Source: Janthinobacterium sp. PC23-8 (lineage in GTDB: Bacteria; Pseudomonadota; Gammaproteobacteria; Burkholderiales; Burkholderiaceae_D). From it: a stretch of DNA of 64,000 bases. Each line of letters starts with the position of its first letter. Within the stretch, counting starts at the first letter, position 1. The position numbers and the translations under genes were made by a program. The notes beneath the pieces were generated by a model that did no database searches, was not told where the DNA came from, and worked only from the letters and a program-made list of their open reading frames with translations. Shown one piece after another: positions 38,073 through 47,759 of the stretch. The stretch lies in contig NZ_NJGY01000001.1 in assembly GCF_002250505.1 (NCBI RefSeq), forward strand, positions 2,933,066 to 2,997,065. Direction: 5' to 3'.

Positions 38073-38468
38073 ATGAGTATGAGCGATCCTATCGCCGATA
38101 TGCTGACCCGCATTCGTAACGCCCAGGGCGTGCAAAAAACGACCGTGGCCATGCCATCGTCGAAAGTCAAAATTGCGATTGCCAACGTCCTGAAGGACGA
38201 GGGTTACATTGAAGATTTCGCTGTTACCGAAGCTGGTGGCAAGGCGGAACTGAAGATCGGTTTGAAGTATTATGTTGGCCGTCCCGTCATTGAGCGCTTG
38301 GAGCGCGTGTCCCGTCCGGGCCTGCGCGTCTACAAAGGCAAAGACGAGATCCCTGTTGTGATGAATGGCTTGGGTGTGGCGATCGTGTCGACTCCGCAAG
38401 GCGTCATGACTGACCGCAAAGCACGCGCTACCGGTGTCGGCGGCGAAGTTATTTGCTACGTGGCTTAA
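38073..38468 (+). CDS. rpsH: 30S ribosomal protein S8
   Basis: 131 residues; [18 protein letters not shown] start and [13 protein letters not shown] (16S contact) intact. Central-domain assembly protein and the probable repressor of the spc operon by analogy with E. coli. Confidence 0.98.
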   Translation: MSMSDPIADMLTRIRNAQGVQKTTVAMPSSKVKIAIANVLKDEGYIEDFAVTEAGGKAELKIGLKYYVGRPVIERLERVSRPGLRVYKGKDEIPVVMNGLGVAIVSTPQGVMTDRKARATGVGGEVICYVA

Positions 38469-38478
38469 GGAGTTACAC

Positions 38479-39012
38479 ATGTCTCGAGTAGCTAAAATGC
38501 CTATCGTTGTGCCAGCTGGCGCTGAAGTCGCCATCTCCGCACAAGCGATCACCGTAAAAGGCCCGCTGGGCGTGCTTTCCCAGGCCCTGACCGGCCAGGT
38601 CAAAGTAGAAAACAATGCAGGAACCCTGAGTTTCGACGTGGCCAATGACAGCCGCGAAGCCAATGCCATGTCCGGCACGCTGCGCGCACTGGTCAACAAC
38701 ATGGTCGTCGGCGTCACCAAGGGTTTCGAGAAAAAGCTGAACCTGGTAGGCGTGGGTTACAAGGCGCAAGCACAAGGCGACAAGTTGAATCTGTCCCTGG
38801 GCTTCTCGCACCCTGTAGTGCATGACATGCCAGCCGGCGTGACCTGCGCAACACCAACCCCGACCGAGATCCTGATCAAGGGTATCGACCGTCAACAGGT
38901 TGGCCAGGTCGCCGCTGAAGTTCGTGCTTACCGCTCCCCTGAGCCTTACAAGGGCAAGGGCGTTCGCTATGCGGACGAAGTGGTCAAGCTTAAAGAAACC
39001 AAGAAGAAGTAA
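38479..39012 (+). CDS. rplF: 50S ribosomal protein L6
   Basis: 177 residues from ATG 38479 ([17 protein letters not shown]), preceded by AAGGAGTTACAC; upstream in-frame codons lie in rpsH and are unlikely. Ends with [20 protein letters not shown]. Supports the sarcin-ricin region near the factor-binding site. Confidence 0.98.
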   Translation: MSRVAKMPIVVPAGAEVAISAQAITVKGPLGVLSQALTGQVKVENNAGTLSFDVANDSREANAMSGTLRALVNNMVVGVTKGFEKKLNLVGVGYKAQAQGDKLNLSLGFSHPVVHDMPAGVTCATPTPTEILIKGIDRQQVGQVAAEVRAYRSPEPYKGKGVRYADEVVKLKETKKK

Positions 39013-39025
39013 TTAGGGGCTGACG

Positions 39026-39388
39026 ATGGATAAGAAAGAATCACGGCTTCGCCGCGGACGCCAAACCCGCATCAAGATTGCGGAATTGAAAGTAAATCGC
39101 TTGTCGGTGCACCGCACCAACCTGCACATTTACGCCAACCTGATCAGCCCGGACGCTAAAGTCCTGGTTTCGGCCTCGACGGCTGAAGCGGAAGTTCGCG
39201 CTGAACTGGCAGGCCAGTCCGGCAAAGGCGGCAATGCCGCTGCTGCAGCCTTGATCGGCAAGCGCGTCGCTGAAAAAGCGTTGAAAGCAGGGATTACCGA
39301 AGTTGCGTTTGACCGCTCCGGTTTCCGTTACCACGGCCGTGTGAAAGCGTTGGCAGAAGCCGCACGCGAAGCCGGTCTGAAGTTCTAA
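39026..39388 (+). CDS. rplR: 50S ribosomal protein L18
   Basis: 120 residues; [17 protein letters not shown] and [20 protein letters not shown] intact. Binds 5S rRNA together with L5 and L25. Ribosome site AGGGGCTGACG. Confidence 0.98.
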   Translation: MDKKESRLRRGRQTRIKIAELKVNRLSVHRTNLHIYANLISPDAKVLVSASTAEAEVRAELAGQSGKGGNAAAAALIGKRVAEKALKAGITEVAFDRSGFRYHGRVKALAEAAREAGLKF

Positions 39389-39397
39389 GGATCAATC

Positions 39398-39916
39398 ATG
39401 GCAAAAATGCAAGCAAAAATGCAAAGCGACAAGCCGGATGATGGCATGCGCGAAAAAATGATCGCGATCAACCGCGTGACCAAAGTGGTCAAGGGTGGTC
39501 GTATCATGGGTTTCGCCGCGCTGACCGTAGTTGGTGATGGCGATGGCCGCGTCGGCATGGGCAAGGGCAAATCGAAAGAAGTGCCAGTTGGCGTGCAAAA
39601 AGCAATGGAAGAAGCTCGCCGCAACCTGATCAAAGTACCGCTCAAAAACGGTACCTTGCATCATACGGTAGTGGGTCGTCACGGCGCGTCGAAGGTTCTG
39701 ATGAACCCAGCCAAGCCTGGTACCGGCGTGATCGCTGGTGGCGCAATGCGCGCGATCTTCGAAGTAATGGGCGTGACGGACGTGGTGGCGAAATCCACCG
39801 GTTCGAACAACCCTTACAACCTGGTGCGCGCTACGCTGGACGGCCTGTCGAAAATGAGTACTGCTTCCGATATCGCTGCCAAACGCGGCAAGTCGGTTGA
39901 AGACATTCTGGCTTAA
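39398..39916 (+). CDS. rpsE: 30S ribosomal protein S5
   Basis: 172 residues. The N-terminal dsRNA-binding fold ([20 protein letters not shown]) and the loop associated with spectinomycin resistance show no obvious deletion. Ribosome site AAGGATCAATC. Confidence 0.98.
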   Translation: MAKMQAKMQSDKPDDGMREKMIAINRVTKVVKGGRIMGFAALTVVGDGDGRVGMGKGKSKEVPVGVQKAMEEARRNLIKVPLKNGTLHHTVVGRHGASKVLMNPAKPGTGVIAGGAMRAIFEVMGVTDVVAKSTGSNNPYNLVRATLDGLSKMSTASDIAAKRGKSVEDILA

Positions 39917-39926
39917 GGTGGACAAA

Positions 39927-40106
39927 ATGACAAACACAGTCAAAGTGCAATTGGTCAAGGGCTTGATCGGTACGCGCGAATCGCATCGCGCTACCGTGCG
40001 CGGTCTGGGTCTGCGTCGTGTAAATTCGGTTTCCGAACTGCAAGACACCCCATCCGTACGCGGCATGATCAATAAAGTATCGTATCTCGTTAAAGTTGTC
40101 GGGTAA
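39927..40106 (+). CDS. rpmD: 50S ribosomal protein L30
   Basis: 59 residues from ATG 39927 ([15 protein letters not shown]), with AAGGTGGACAAA upstream; a longer frame begins inside rpsE and is not needed. Non-essential in some species. Followed by a small 30-bp gap before rplO. Confidence 0.97.
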   Translation: MTNTVKVQLVKGLIGTRESHRATVRGLGLRRVNSVSELQDTPSVRGMINKVSYLVKVVG

Positions 40107-40136
40107 GCCTTCGGGCTTACACGAACGGAGCAAATC

Positions 40137-40568
40137 ATGGAATTGAATACTATTGCACCAGCCGAAGGCGCCAAGCACTACAAGCGTCGCGTCGGTCGCG
40201 GTATCGGCTCCGGCCTGGGTAAAACCTCGGGTCGTGGTCACAAAGGTCAGAAATCGCGTTCGGGCGGCTTTCATAAAGTCGGTTTCGAAGGCGGTCAGAT
40301 GCCTCTGCAACGCCGTCTGCCCAAGCGCGGTTTCAAATCGATGCACGCCACCTTCAAAGCTGAAGTGCGCCTGTCCGATCTGAACAACCTGGCTGTTGGC
40401 GATGTCGACATTCTGGTCTTGAAGCAAGCTGGCGTTCTGGGCGTGTTGGCCCGTGACGTGCGCGTGATCTTGTCCGGCGAAATCACCAAAGCGGTGAATT
40501 TGAAGGGCTTGAAAGTGTCCGCTGGCGCGAAAGCCGCCATCGAAGCAGCCGGCGGCTCGGTAGCCTGA
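40137..40568 (+). CDS. rplO: 50S ribosomal protein L15
   Basis: 143 residues; glycine/arginine-rich N-terminus ([20 protein letters not shown]) that threads the 23S rRNA. Late-assembly protein. Precedes secY by 32 bp as in E. coli. Confidence 0.98.
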   Translation: MELNTIAPAEGAKHYKRRVGRGIGSGLGKTSGRGHKGQKSRSGGFHKVGFEGGQMPLQRRLPKRGFKSMHATFKAEVRLSDLNNLAVGDVDILVLKQAGVLGVLARDVRVILSGEITKAVNLKGLKVSAGAKAAIEAAGGSVA

Positions 40569-40600
40569 GTTGACCGCTAACAGCTTGATCGGAGCGAAAA

Positions 40601-41935
40601 TTGGCGACTAATCCACAACTTGCTAAAAGTGCAGCGGCTGGTTTCCCTTGGGGACGGCTCTGGTTTTTGCTTGGCGCATTGGTGGTTTATCGTATCGGTG
40701 CTCACGTCCCGGTTCCCGGGATTGACCCGACACAATTAGCCTCGCTGTTCAAGGAGCACGAAGGCGGCGTTCTGGGCATGTTCAACATGTTCTCGGGCGG
40801 TGCCTTGTCTCGTTTTACAGTGTTTGCGCTGGGTATCATGCCTTATATCTCGGCCTCGATCATCATGCAATTGCTGTCGATCGTGTCACCGCAGATGGAA
40901 GCGTTGAAAAAAGAAGGCGAAGCAGGCCGTCGCAAGATCACCCAGTACACCCGGTATTTCACGGTGGCACTGGCCCTGTTTCAGGCGTTGGGTATTGCAG
41001 TCGCACTGGAGTCGCAAGCTGGTCTGGTGTTGGAACCTGGTCTTGCATTCCGCTTCGTGACGGTCGTCACTTTGTTGACCGGAACAATGTTTTTGATGTG
41101 GTTGGGTGAGCAGATTACCGAGCGTGGCTTGGGTAACGGCATCTCGATCATCATTTTTGCCGGTATCGCAGCAGGTCTGCCTTCCGCACTGGGTGGTTTG
41201 TTCAGCCTGGTATCGAATGGTTCGATCGGCAGCCTGGGCGCGATTTTCATCGTCCTGCTGGTAGCCCTGGTAACGTTCTTCGTGGTATTTGTCGAACGCG
41301 GCCAGCGCAAAATATTGGTCAATTACGCGAAGCGCCAGGTAGGCAACAAGATTTATGGCGGTCAAACCAGCCATTTGCCGTTGAAGCTGAACATGGCCGG
41401 CGTGATCCCGCCGATCTTTGCTTCTTCGATCATCTTGTTTCCGGCCACTATCGTGGACTGGTTTTCAAAGGGCGCCGACAACGCTAACCCTGCGGTGCGG
41501 TTCTTGAAAGATTTGGCAGCATCGATGGGGCCTGGTGAGCCTATCCATGCGCTGTTGTACGCAGTGGCCATCGTGTTTTTCTGTTTCTTCTATACGGCGC
41601 TGGTATTCAACAGCAAGGAAACAGCGGATAACTTGAAGAAAAGCGGTGCGTTCATTCCCGGGATTCGTCCAGGCGAGCAGACAGCCCGTTACATCGACAA
41701 GATCCTGACACGCTTGACACTTGCCGGCGCAGTCTACATCACCTTGGTGTGTTTATTGCCGGAATTTATGCAGGCCCAGTGGAAAGTACCATTCTATTTC
41801 GGCGGTACTTCTTTATTGATTATTGTAGTTGTCACCATGGATTTCATGGCGCAAGTACAGAACTACGTGATGTCGCAGCAATATGATTCACTGCTGCGCA
41901 AAGCAAATTTCAAGGGCGGAATTCCGACGCGTTAA
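40601..41935 (+). CDS. secY: Protein translocase subunit SecY
   Basis: 444 residues, ten membrane helices. Starts with TTG at 40601, with GGAGCGAAAA just upstream; no ATG is available nearby. Plug-region and cytosolic loops are recognisable ([49 protein letters not shown]). Channel for secreted and membrane proteins with SecE and SecG, driven by SecA or the ribosome. Confidence 0.98.
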   Translation: MATNPQLAKSAAAGFPWGRLWFLLGALVVYRIGAHVPVPGIDPTQLASLFKEHEGGVLGMFNMFSGGALSRFTVFALGIMPYISASIIMQLLSIVSPQMEALKKEGEAGRRKITQYTRYFTVALALFQALGIAVALESQAGLVLEPGLAFRFVTVVTLLTGTMFLMWLGEQITERGLGNGISIIIFAGIAAGLPSALGGLFSLVSNGSIGSLGAIFIVLLVALVTFFVVFVERGQRKILVNYAKRQVGNKIYGGQTSHLPLKLNMAGVIPPIFASSIILFPATIVDWFSKGADNANPAVRFLKDLAASMGPGEPIHALLYAVAIVFFCFFYTALVFNSKETADNLKKSGAFIPGIRPGEQTARYIDKILTRLTLAGAVYITLVCLLPEFMQAQWKVPFYFGGTSLLIIVVVTMDFMAQVQNYVMSQQYDSLLRKANFKGGIPTR

Positions 41936-41953
41936 GCGCGGTAAACATACCGA

Positions 41954-42172
41954 ATGGCAAAAGACGACGTCATACAGATGCAGGGCGAGATTCTTGAGAA
42001 TCTCCCAAATGCAACATTTCGAGTGAAGCTGGAGAACGGACACGTGGTGCTCGGGCATATTTCAGGTAAAATGCGGATGAATTATATTCGCATTCTCCCT
42101 GGAGACAAGGTGACGGTGGAGTTGACGCCGTATGACCTGAGCCGAGCCCGCATTGTGTTCCGTACCAAGTAA
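41954..42172 (+). CDS. infA: Translation initiation factor IF-1
   Basis: 72 residues with the S1/OB fold: [20 protein letters not shown] and [20 protein letters not shown]. Occupies the A site during initiation. Its location between secY and rpmJ is typical of beta-proteobacteria. No good Shine-Dalgarno is visible (CATACCGA). Confidence 0.97.
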   Translation: MAKDDVIQMQGEILENLPNATFRVKLENGHVVLGHISGKMRMNYIRILPGDKVTVELTPYDLSRARIVFRTK

Positions 42173-42214
42173 CACACTGAATCAAACCAAAGAAGCGAAA
42201 GAAAGAGCCCCAAA

Positions 42215-42328
42215 ATGAAAGTTCTCGCATCAGTCAAGCGGATCTGCCGCAACTGCAAGATCATCAAGCGCAAAGGCGTAGTCCGCGTAATCTGCGTGGA
42301 ACCACGTCACAAGCAGCGTCAAGGTTAA
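42215..42328 (+). CDS. rpmJ: 50S ribosomal protein L36
   Basis: 37 residues: ATG 42215 to TAA 42326-42328. The zinc-ribbon ligands are present (CRNC at 11-14, then C27 and H32), so this is the zinc-binding form. Ribosome site GAAAGAGCCCC. Lies between infA and rpsM, as expected. Confidence 0.97.
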   Translation: MKVLASVKRICRNCKIIKRKGVVRVICVEPRHKQRQG

Positions 42329-42342
42329 TCGAGGAATAACAA

Positions 42343-42708
42343 ATGGCACGTATTGCAGGGGTTAATATCCCAAATCATCAGCATACCGTTATCGGCCTGA
42401 CCGCCATCTACGGTGTAGGCCGTCCACGTGCACAGAAAATCTGTGCATCGACCGGTGTGGCAACCAACAAAAAGATCAAAGATCTGGATGACAGCGAACT
42501 GGAAAAACTGCGCGATGAAGTAGGTAAATTCATCGTCGAAGGCGATCTGCGTCGTGAACTGTCCATGAACATCAAGCGTTTGATGGATCTGGGTTGCTAC
42601 CGTGGCATGCGTCATCGCAAGGGTCTTCCTTGCCGTGGCCAGCGTACGCGTACGAACGCACGTACCCGCAAGGGACCGCGTAAAGCCGCTCAATCGCTGA
42701 AAAAATAA
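42343..42708 (+). CDS. rpsM: 30S ribosomal protein S13
   Basis: 121 residues; [20 protein letters not shown] start and [20 protein letters not shown]-terminal tail that reaches P-site tRNA. Start of the alpha operon, 14 bp after rpmJ, so read-through from spc is likely. Confidence 0.98.
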   Translation: MARIAGVNIPNHQHTVIGLTAIYGVGRPRAQKICASTGVATNKKIKDLDDSELEKLRDEVGKFIVEGDLRRELSMNIKRLMDLGCYRGMRHRKGLPCRGQRTRTNARTRKGPRKAAQSLKK

Positions 42709-42725
42709 TCCGTTAGGGAATAATT

Positions 42726-43130
42726 ATGGCCAAGTCGCAAAATAACGCCGCATCAGCACGCGTGCGTAAAAAAGTTAAAAAGAACGTCGCTGAAGGCATT
42801 GCACATGTCCACGCTTCGTTCAATAACACCATCATTACCATCACCGATCGTCAAGGCAATGCCTTGTCGTGGGCTACTTCCGGCGGTGCAGGCTTCAAGG
42901 GTTCGCGTAAATCGACCCCGTTCGCAGCGCAGGTCGCCGCGGAAGCCGCTGGTAAAGTGGCTGTCGAGTGTGGCGTGAAGAACCTGGAAGTGCGTATCAA
43001 GGGCCCAGGTCCTGGTCGTGAATCCGCTGTTCGCGCGCTGAACAACCTGGGCATCAAGATCACCGAGATCCAGGACGTGACGCCGGTACCGCACAACGGT
43101 TGCCGTCCACCGAAACGCCGTCGTATCTAA
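42726..43130 (+). CDS. rpsK: 30S ribosomal protein S11
   Basis: 134 residues; [19 protein letters not shown] and [12 protein letters not shown] intact. Platform protein contacting the Shine-Dalgarno helix. Its stop codon lies within the first of three hairpins in the spacer before rpsD. Confidence 0.98.
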   Translation: MAKSQNNAASARVRKKVKKNVAEGIAHVHASFNNTIITITDRQGNALSWATSGGAGFKGSRKSTPFAAQVAAEAAGKVAVECGVKNLEVRIKGPGPGRESAVRALNNLGIKITEIQDVTPVPHNGCRPPKRRRI

Positions 43131-43175
43131 GACAGTGCCGCAGAGGGCGCTTCGGCGCCAGCTGCTGTCTTGTTT
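43129..43175 (+). terminator. Terminator-like hairpin after rpsK
   Basis: AAGACAG (43129-43135)/CTGTCTT (43165-43171) with an inner GGCGC-TTCG-GCGCC hairpin (46-59 of the same line), followed by GTTTGTTG. The T-tract is interrupted, so termination would be partial. Confidence 0.55.
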
Positions 43176-43205
43176 GTTGTATTGAGTACAGTTGTGTGAA
43201 AACGC

Positions 43206-43234
43206 TGGAGCAGGGAGCCGGAAACGGTTATACT
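43206..43234 (+). promoter_or_regulatory. Possible promoter before rpsD
   Basis: TATACT (43229-43234) is a good -10, but the -35 (TGGAGC, 17-bp spacer) is poor. A start near 43241 would run almost at once into the terminator at 43250-43277. Confidence 0.35.
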
Positions 43235-43249
43235 GCCCGGCTGTTCTTG

Positions 43250-43277
43250 CCTGTCAAATTGTATTTGACGGGTTTTT
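43250..43277 (+). terminator. Intrinsic terminator/attenuator in the rpsD leader
   Basis: CCTGTCAAA (43250-43258) pairs with TTTGACGGG (43264-43272) over nine positions (one G-T), 5-nt loop, five T after. It stands 111 bp before rpsD. A further hairpin, GTCTGAT (43292-43298)/ATCAGAC (43308-43314), follows it. Confidence 0.75.
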
Positions 43278-43387
43278 CGTTTTCAGCCACCGTCTGATCG
43301 CAAGTGAATCAGACTAGCGCCTAACCGCATCAGTGTGTTTGATCATGCATGTGGCTGGGGCGTTATCATTTAAAAAAAGGAAGTCTC

Positions 43388-44011
43388 GTGGCACGTTATA
43401 TCGGACCTAAAGCAAAACTCTCCCGCCGTGAAGGTACTGACCTGTTCCTGAAGAGCGCACGTCGCTCGCTCGACAGCAAGTGCAAACTGGACGTCAAACC
43501 AGGCCAGCACGGTGTCAAATCCGGCGCCCGCACCTCGGACTACGGTAACCAACTGCGCGAAAAGCAAAAAGTCAAGCGCATGTACGGCGTGCTGGAACGT
43601 CAATTCCGTCGCTACTTCGCTGAAGCAGACCGTCGTAAAGGCAACACCGGCGAAACGCTGTTGAAGTTGCTGGAAACGCGTCTGGACAACGTTTGCTACC
43701 GCATGGGCTTTGGCTCGACCCGCGCTGAAGCGCGTCAACTGGTCAGCCACAAAGCATTCACCGTGAACGGTATCGTTGTCAACATCGCTTCGTACTCGGT
43801 CAAAGTCGGCGACATCATCGCTGTTCGTGAAAAATCGAAAAAGCAAGTGCGTATCGTCGAAGCGCTGTCGCTGGCCGAACAAGTTGGCATGCCTAGCTGG
43901 GTTTCGGTTGATGCCAAGAAAATGGAAGGTACTTTCAAGTCCCTGCCAGAACGTAACGAAATCGCCAACGACGTCAACGAATCGCTGATCGTCGAGCTGT
44001 ACTCGCGTTAA
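43388..44011 (+). CDS. rpsD: 30S ribosomal protein S4
   Basis: 207 residues from GTG 43388 ([15 protein letters not shown]), with AAAAGGAAG upstream; an ATG 39 bases earlier would add an unrelated peptide. Conserved [21 protein letters not shown]4 nucleates 30S assembly and represses the alpha operon in E. coli. Here it follows an unusually long, hairpin-rich 257-bp spacer. Confidence 0.98.
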   Translation: MARYIGPKAKLSRREGTDLFLKSARRSLDSKCKLDVKPGQHGVKSGARTSDYGNQLREKQKVKRMYGVLERQFRRYFAEADRRKGNTGETLLKLLETRLDNVCYRMGFGSTRAEARQLVSHKAFTVNGIVVNIASYSVKVGDIIAVREKSKKQVRIVEALSLAEQVGMPSWVSVDAKKMEGTFKSLPERNEIANDVNESLIVELYSR

Positions 44012-44030
44012 TAGCAGTTAGCACCACCAT

Positions 44031-44055
44031 CGCCCACTCACTGAGTGGGCGTTTT
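44031..44055 (+). terminator. Intrinsic terminator between rpsD and rpoA
   Basis: Perfect 9-bp stem CGCCCACTC/GAGTGGGCG with a 3-nt loop and four T. The T-tract is short, so some read-through into rpoA is likely. Confidence 0.7.
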
Positions 44056-44114
44056 ACCAATATGCCATCAGCCTTATCGGCGTAACGAGCCGAGGGTATT
44101 GAAAAGGACATTTC

Positions 44115-45092
44115 ATGCAAAACAGTTTGTTGAAGCCACGTATTATCGATGTTGAAGCTCTCGGTGCAGGTCACGCCAAGGTCGTGATGGAACCGTTCGA
44201 GCGCGGCTATGGCCACACATTGGGTAACGCGTTGCGCCGCGTTCTGCTGTCGTCGATGGTGGGCTACGCGCCGACCGAAGTGACGATCGCCGGCGTCGTC
44301 CACGAATATTCCTCCCTCGATGGCGTGCAAGAAGACGTCGTCGATCTGTTGCTGAACTTGAAGGGTGTGGTCTTCAAAGTCCACAACCGCGATTCGGTAA
44401 CCCTGACCCTGAAAAAAGAAGGCGAAGGCGCGATCCTGGCCTCCGATATCGACCTGCCGCATGACGTCGAACTGATCAACCCTGATCACGTGATCGCCCA
44501 CCTGACCGCCGGTGGCAAGCTGGACATGCAGATCAAGGTTGAAAAAGGCCGCGGCTACGTTCCTGGCAACGTGCGTCGCCTGTCGGAAGACACCAATAAA
44601 ACCATCGGCCGCATCATCCTGGACGCTTCGTTCTCGCCAGTGCGCCGCGTGTCGTACTTCGTTGAATCGGCACGCGTCGAACAGCGTACCGACCTGGACA
44701 AGCTGATCATCAACATCGAAACCAACGGCGTGATCTCGCCGGAAGAAGCGATCCGCCAGTCGGCCCGCGTCCTGGTGGACCAGTTGAATGTGTTCGCCGC
44801 CCTGGAAGGCACGGAAGCGGCTGCGGAAGCACCATCGCGCGCGCCGCTGGTCGATCCTATCCTGCTGCGTCCAGTCGACGATCTGGAATTGACCGTGCGT
44901 TCGGCCAACTGCCTGAAAGCGGAAAACATCTACTACATCGGCGACCTGATCCAGCGTTCGGAAAACGAGCTGCTGAAAACGCCAAACCTGGGCCGCAAGT
45001 CCCTGAATGAAATCAAGGAAGTGCTGGCGTCGCGAGGCCTGACCTTGGGCATGAAGCTGGAAAACTGGCCGCCTGCCGGTCTGGAAAAGTAA
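44115..45092 (+). CDS. rpoA: RNA polymerase alpha subunit
   Basis: 325 residues. N-terminal dimerisation domain ([20 protein letters not shown]) and C-terminal domain that binds UP elements and activators ([38 protein letters not shown]), joined by a flexible Glu/Ala linker. Preceded by AAAAGGACATTTC. It is bounded by terminator-like hairpins on both sides. Confidence 0.98.
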   Translation: MQNSLLKPRIIDVEALGAGHAKVVMEPFERGYGHTLGNALRRVLLSSMVGYAPTEVTIAGVVHEYSSLDGVQEDVVDLLLNLKGVVFKVHNRDSVTLTLKKEGEGAILASDIDLPHDVELINPDHVIAHLTAGGKLDMQIKVEKGRGYVPGNVRRLSEDTNKTIGRIILDASFSPVRRVSYFVESARVEQRTDLDKLIINIETNGVISPEEAIRQSARVLVDQLNVFAALEGTEAAAEAPSRAPLVDPILLRPVDDLELTVRSANCLKAENIYYIGDLIQRSENELLKTPNLGRKSLNEIKEVLASRGLTLGMKLENWPPAGLEK

Positions 45093-45112
45093 TCTGAAAT
45101 TTGCAGCAAACT

Positions 45113-45144
45113 GCCTGGGACAGGTGTCCCAGGCTTTTATTTTT
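45113..45144 (+). terminator. Intrinsic terminator between rpoA and rplQ
   Basis: Perfect 10-bp stem GCCTGGGACA/TGTCCCAGGC (45113-45122, 45125-45134), very tight loop, then TTTTATTTTT. A strong terminator in a place where rpoA and rplQ are normally co-transcribed. Confidence 0.88.
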
Positions 45145-45227
45145 GAAGTGCCAAACCGGTCCGCGATGAAGCGCTTGCTTCATTGATCGAAGAACTGGAT
45201 TTAAACTCACTACCGAAAGGATTTACC

Positions 45228-45620
45228 ATGCGTCACGGTCACGGCCTCCGTAAACTGAATCGTACCTCGTCCCACCGTCTGGCTATGCTGCGCAACATGA
45301 CAGTATCGCTGCTGCGTCACGAAGCGATCAAAACCACCCTGCCAAAAGCAAAAGAACTGCGCCGCGTTGTCGAGCCAATTCTGACCATCGGCAAAACCGA
45401 TACCCTGGCAAACAAGCGTCTGGCCTTCAACCGCCTGCGCGACCGTGAAATGGTCGTCAAGCTGTTCGCTGAACTGGGCCCGCGTTATGCCAACCGTAAC
45501 GGTGGTTATGTGCGTATCCTGAAAATGGGCTTCCGCGTCGGCGACAATGCTCCTATGGCATTCGTTGAACTGATGGATCGTCCAGATACGACCGAAGCAG
45601 TTGAAGTCGCTGGCGAGTAA
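45228..45620 (+). CDS. rplQ: 50S ribosomal protein L17
   Basis: 130 residues from ATG 45228 ([17 protein letters not shown]), preceded by GAAAGGATTTACC; 15 upstream in-frame codons are not part of the protein. Ends the alpha operon. A strong terminator lies before it, so it needs read-through or its own promoter; only weak boxes were seen (TTGCTT at 45175-45180). Confidence 0.98.
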   Translation: MRHGHGLRKLNRTSSHRLAMLRNMTVSLLRHEAIKTTLPKAKELRRVVEPILTIGKTDTLANKRLAFNRLRDREMVVKLFAELGPRYANRNGGYVRILKMGFRVGDNAPMAFVELMDRPDTTEAVEVAGE

Positions 45621-45640
45621 TCCCAGTCACTGCATCAGGA

Positions 45641-45666
45641 AAAGCCAGGCCTAGCCTGGCTTTTTT
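45641..45666 (+). terminator. Intrinsic terminator after rplQ
   Basis: AAAGCCAGGC/GCCTGGCTTT, perfect 10-bp stem with a CTA loop and six T. Ends the ribosomal superoperon. Confidence 0.92.
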
Positions 45667-45766
45667 GCTTTCTGCTGCAACCGGCTACGCCGCGGTGTAC
45701 TATTCTTCTTTCGCGCCGGCCCTGCATGCCCGCGCGGCTCCTGGTCGAATGGTCAAAAAGGTCGTC

Positions 45767-47692
45767 ATGTTTCGTTTCTCCTCCGGCGCCACGCCGCTGC
45801 ATCAAGTATCCCGCTGGTTTGCGGGCTTTCTGTTCTTGTTGATTGCCATATTCGGCGTTGCGCACGCCCGCGCCGACGATGAATTTCTGGACCCCGAACT
45901 GGCGTTCAAGTTCTCCGCGCGCATGCAGGACCCGTCCACCATCGCCGTCACCTACGTCATCGCCGACGGCTACTATATGTACCACGAGCGCTTCAAGTTC
46001 GAGGCCACCGGCGCCAGGCTGGGCACGCCAGTGTTCCCGAAGGGCAAGGTCAAGTTCGATGAAACGTTCCAGAAGAACGTCGAAACCTTCCGCCATACGC
46101 TGACCATCAGCATTCCCGTCGAGGCCGCCGGCGCCTTTACGCTCAAGGCCACGGGGCAAGGCTGCTCCGACAAGGGCTTGTGCTACGCGCCGCAGGATGC
46201 GACGGCCCGGTTGGTGGGCGCCGCCGCCTCGACAGTCGCGCTGCCGGCCGCGCCCGCCGTCAACGGTCCGCTGGCGCAAGCCTCGCCGGGCGTTTCCGTG
46301 ATGAGTATTCCACAGGCTGATATCACCAGCACACCGGACCCGGACCCGGTCCCGGTCCCGGTTCCGGTCGCTGCTGCGCCGGCGCCACTAGCGGCCCCGG
46401 CCGCAGCGCCCGCGCCCACGCAGATGGGCAGCATCGAGTCTGCCTTAAAAGGCGGCAAGCTGCTGGTGATCGTGCCATTGTTCATGTTGCTGGGCCTGGG
46501 GCTGGCATTTACGCCGTGCGTGCTGCCGATGGTGCCGATCCTGTCGTCGATTATCGTCGGCGATGGCGGCAAGGTCAGCCGTTCGCGCGGCTTGCTGCTG
46601 TCGCTGACCTATGCGCTGGGCATGGCCATCGTCTATACGGCGCTGGGCGTGGCGGCCGGCCTGGCCGGCGAAGGACTGGCGGCCAAGCTGCAGAATCCCT
46701 GGGTACTCGGTTTCTTTGCGCTGCTGATGGCGGGCCTGTCGCTGTCGATGTTCGGTTTTTACGAATTGCAGGTGCCGGCCTTCTTGCAGGGCAAGCTGAC
46801 CACCGTGTCGAACCAGCAGTCGTCGGGCCGCCTTGCCGGCGTGTTCGTGATGGGCGCGATTTCCGCCCTGATCGTCGGTCCCTGCGTGGCCGCGCCGCTG
46901 GCCGGGGCCTTGCTGTACATCAGCCAGACGCGCGACGTCGTGATCGGCGGCAGCGCGCTGTTTGCCATGGCGGTCGGCATGAGCGTGCCCTTGATCCTGG
47001 TGGGCGTGTCGGCCGGCGCCTTGCTGCCGCGGGCAGGCGCCTGGATGGATGCCGTCAAACGTTTCTTTGGCGTATTGCTGCTGGGCGTGGCCTGGTGGCT
47101 GGTGTCGCCGGTGCTGCCGGGTGCGCTGCAGATGCTGGGCTGGACGGCGCTCTTGATCGGCTACGGCATGTATCTGCTGGTCGGCAAAAGCAGCTCGAAA
47201 AACGCCTGGGTACCAAGAGCCTTCGGCCTGGTGTTTGCCATCCTCGGTGCGGTGCAGCTGGTGGGAGCTGCCAGTGGCGGGCGCGATCCGCTGGCGCCAT
47301 TGGCCCATCTTGGCGGTGGCCAGGTCCACGCGCAGCCGTTCGTGCGCGTAAAAACCGTGGCCCAGCTCGACGCGGCGCTGGCGCAGCTGAACGGCAAAAC
47401 AGCCTTGCTCGATTTTTACGCCGACTGGTGCGTGTCCTGCAAGGAGATGGAAAAGCTGACCTTCGTGGCGCCGGCCGTGCGCGAGAAGATGGGACAATCG
47501 GTGCTGCTGCAGGTCGACGTGACGGCCAATGACGCCGACGACAAGGCCATGCTGAAACGCTTCCAGCTGTTCGGCCCGCCGGGCATCATCATGTTTGACC
47601 GCCAGGGCCAGGAGATCGCCCACTCGCGCGTGATCGGCTTCCAGAATGCCGAAACGTTCCTGGCATCGCTCGCCAGGCTCGATGTCAAGTAA
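45767..47692 (+). CDS. dsbD: Protein-disulfide reductase DsbD
   Basis: 641 residues. ATG 45767 has AAAAGG about seven bases upstream; ATG 45749 is an alternative. Signal peptide (WFAGFLFLLIAIFGVAHARA), DsbD-alpha domain with C133/C139, a Pro/Val/Ala-rich linker, eight-helix membrane domain with C251 (LAFTPCVLPMVP) and C373 (VGPCVAAPLAGA), and C-terminal thioredoxin domain with W554-C-V-S-C558. It passes electrons from cytoplasmic thioredoxin to periplasmic DsbC and the cytochrome c maturation route, which is encoded 10 kb downstream. Confidence 0.96.
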   Translation: MFRFSSGATPLHQVSRWFAGFLFLLIAIFGVAHARADDEFLDPELAFKFSARMQDPSTIAVTYVIADGYYMYHERFKFEATGARLGTPVFPKGKVKFDETFQKNVETFRHTLTISIPVEAAGAFTLKATGQGCSDKGLCYAPQDATARLVGAAASTVALPAAPAVNGPLAQASPGVSVMSIPQADITSTPDPDPVPVPVPVAAAPAPLAAPAAAPAPTQMGSIESALKGGKLLVIVPLFMLLGLGLAFTPCVLPMVPILSSIIVGDGGKVSRSRGLLLSLTYALGMAIVYTALGVAAGLAGEGLAAKLQNPWVLGFFALLMAGLSLSMFGFYELQVPAFLQGKLTTVSNQQSSGRLAGVFVMGAISALIVGPCVAAPLAGALLYISQTRDVVIGGSALFAMAVGMSVPLILVGVSAGALLPRAGAWMDAVKRFFGVLLLGVAWWLVSPVLPGALQMLGWTALLIGYGMYLLVGKSSSKNAWVPRAFGLVFAILGAVQLVGAASGGRDPLAPLAHLGGGQVHAQPFVRVKTVAQLDAALAQLNGKTALLDFYADWCVSCKEMEKLTFVAPAVREKMGQSVLLQVDVTANDADDKAMLKRFQLFGPPGIIMFDRQGQEIAHSRVIGFQNAETFLASLARLDVK

Positions 47693-47717
47693 GCGTTTAC
47701 TCGCGCTGTAACGACGA

Positions 47718-47742
47718 AAAAGGCCTGCATTGCAGGCCTTTT
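47718..47742. terminator. Bidirectional terminator between dsbD and the spy-like gene
   Basis: AAAAGGCCTGCA (47718-47729) and TGCAGGCCTTTT (47731-47742) form a perfect inverted repeat with T-runs on both strands, placed between convergent genes. Confidence 0.88.
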
Positions 47743-47759
47743 GTTTGACTTCAACCGGT

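Noticed and set aside
43339..43369. TTGATC ... TATCAT as an rpsD promoter
   Set aside because: Spacer of 19 bp and a start that would fall inside the ribosome-binding site of rpsD.
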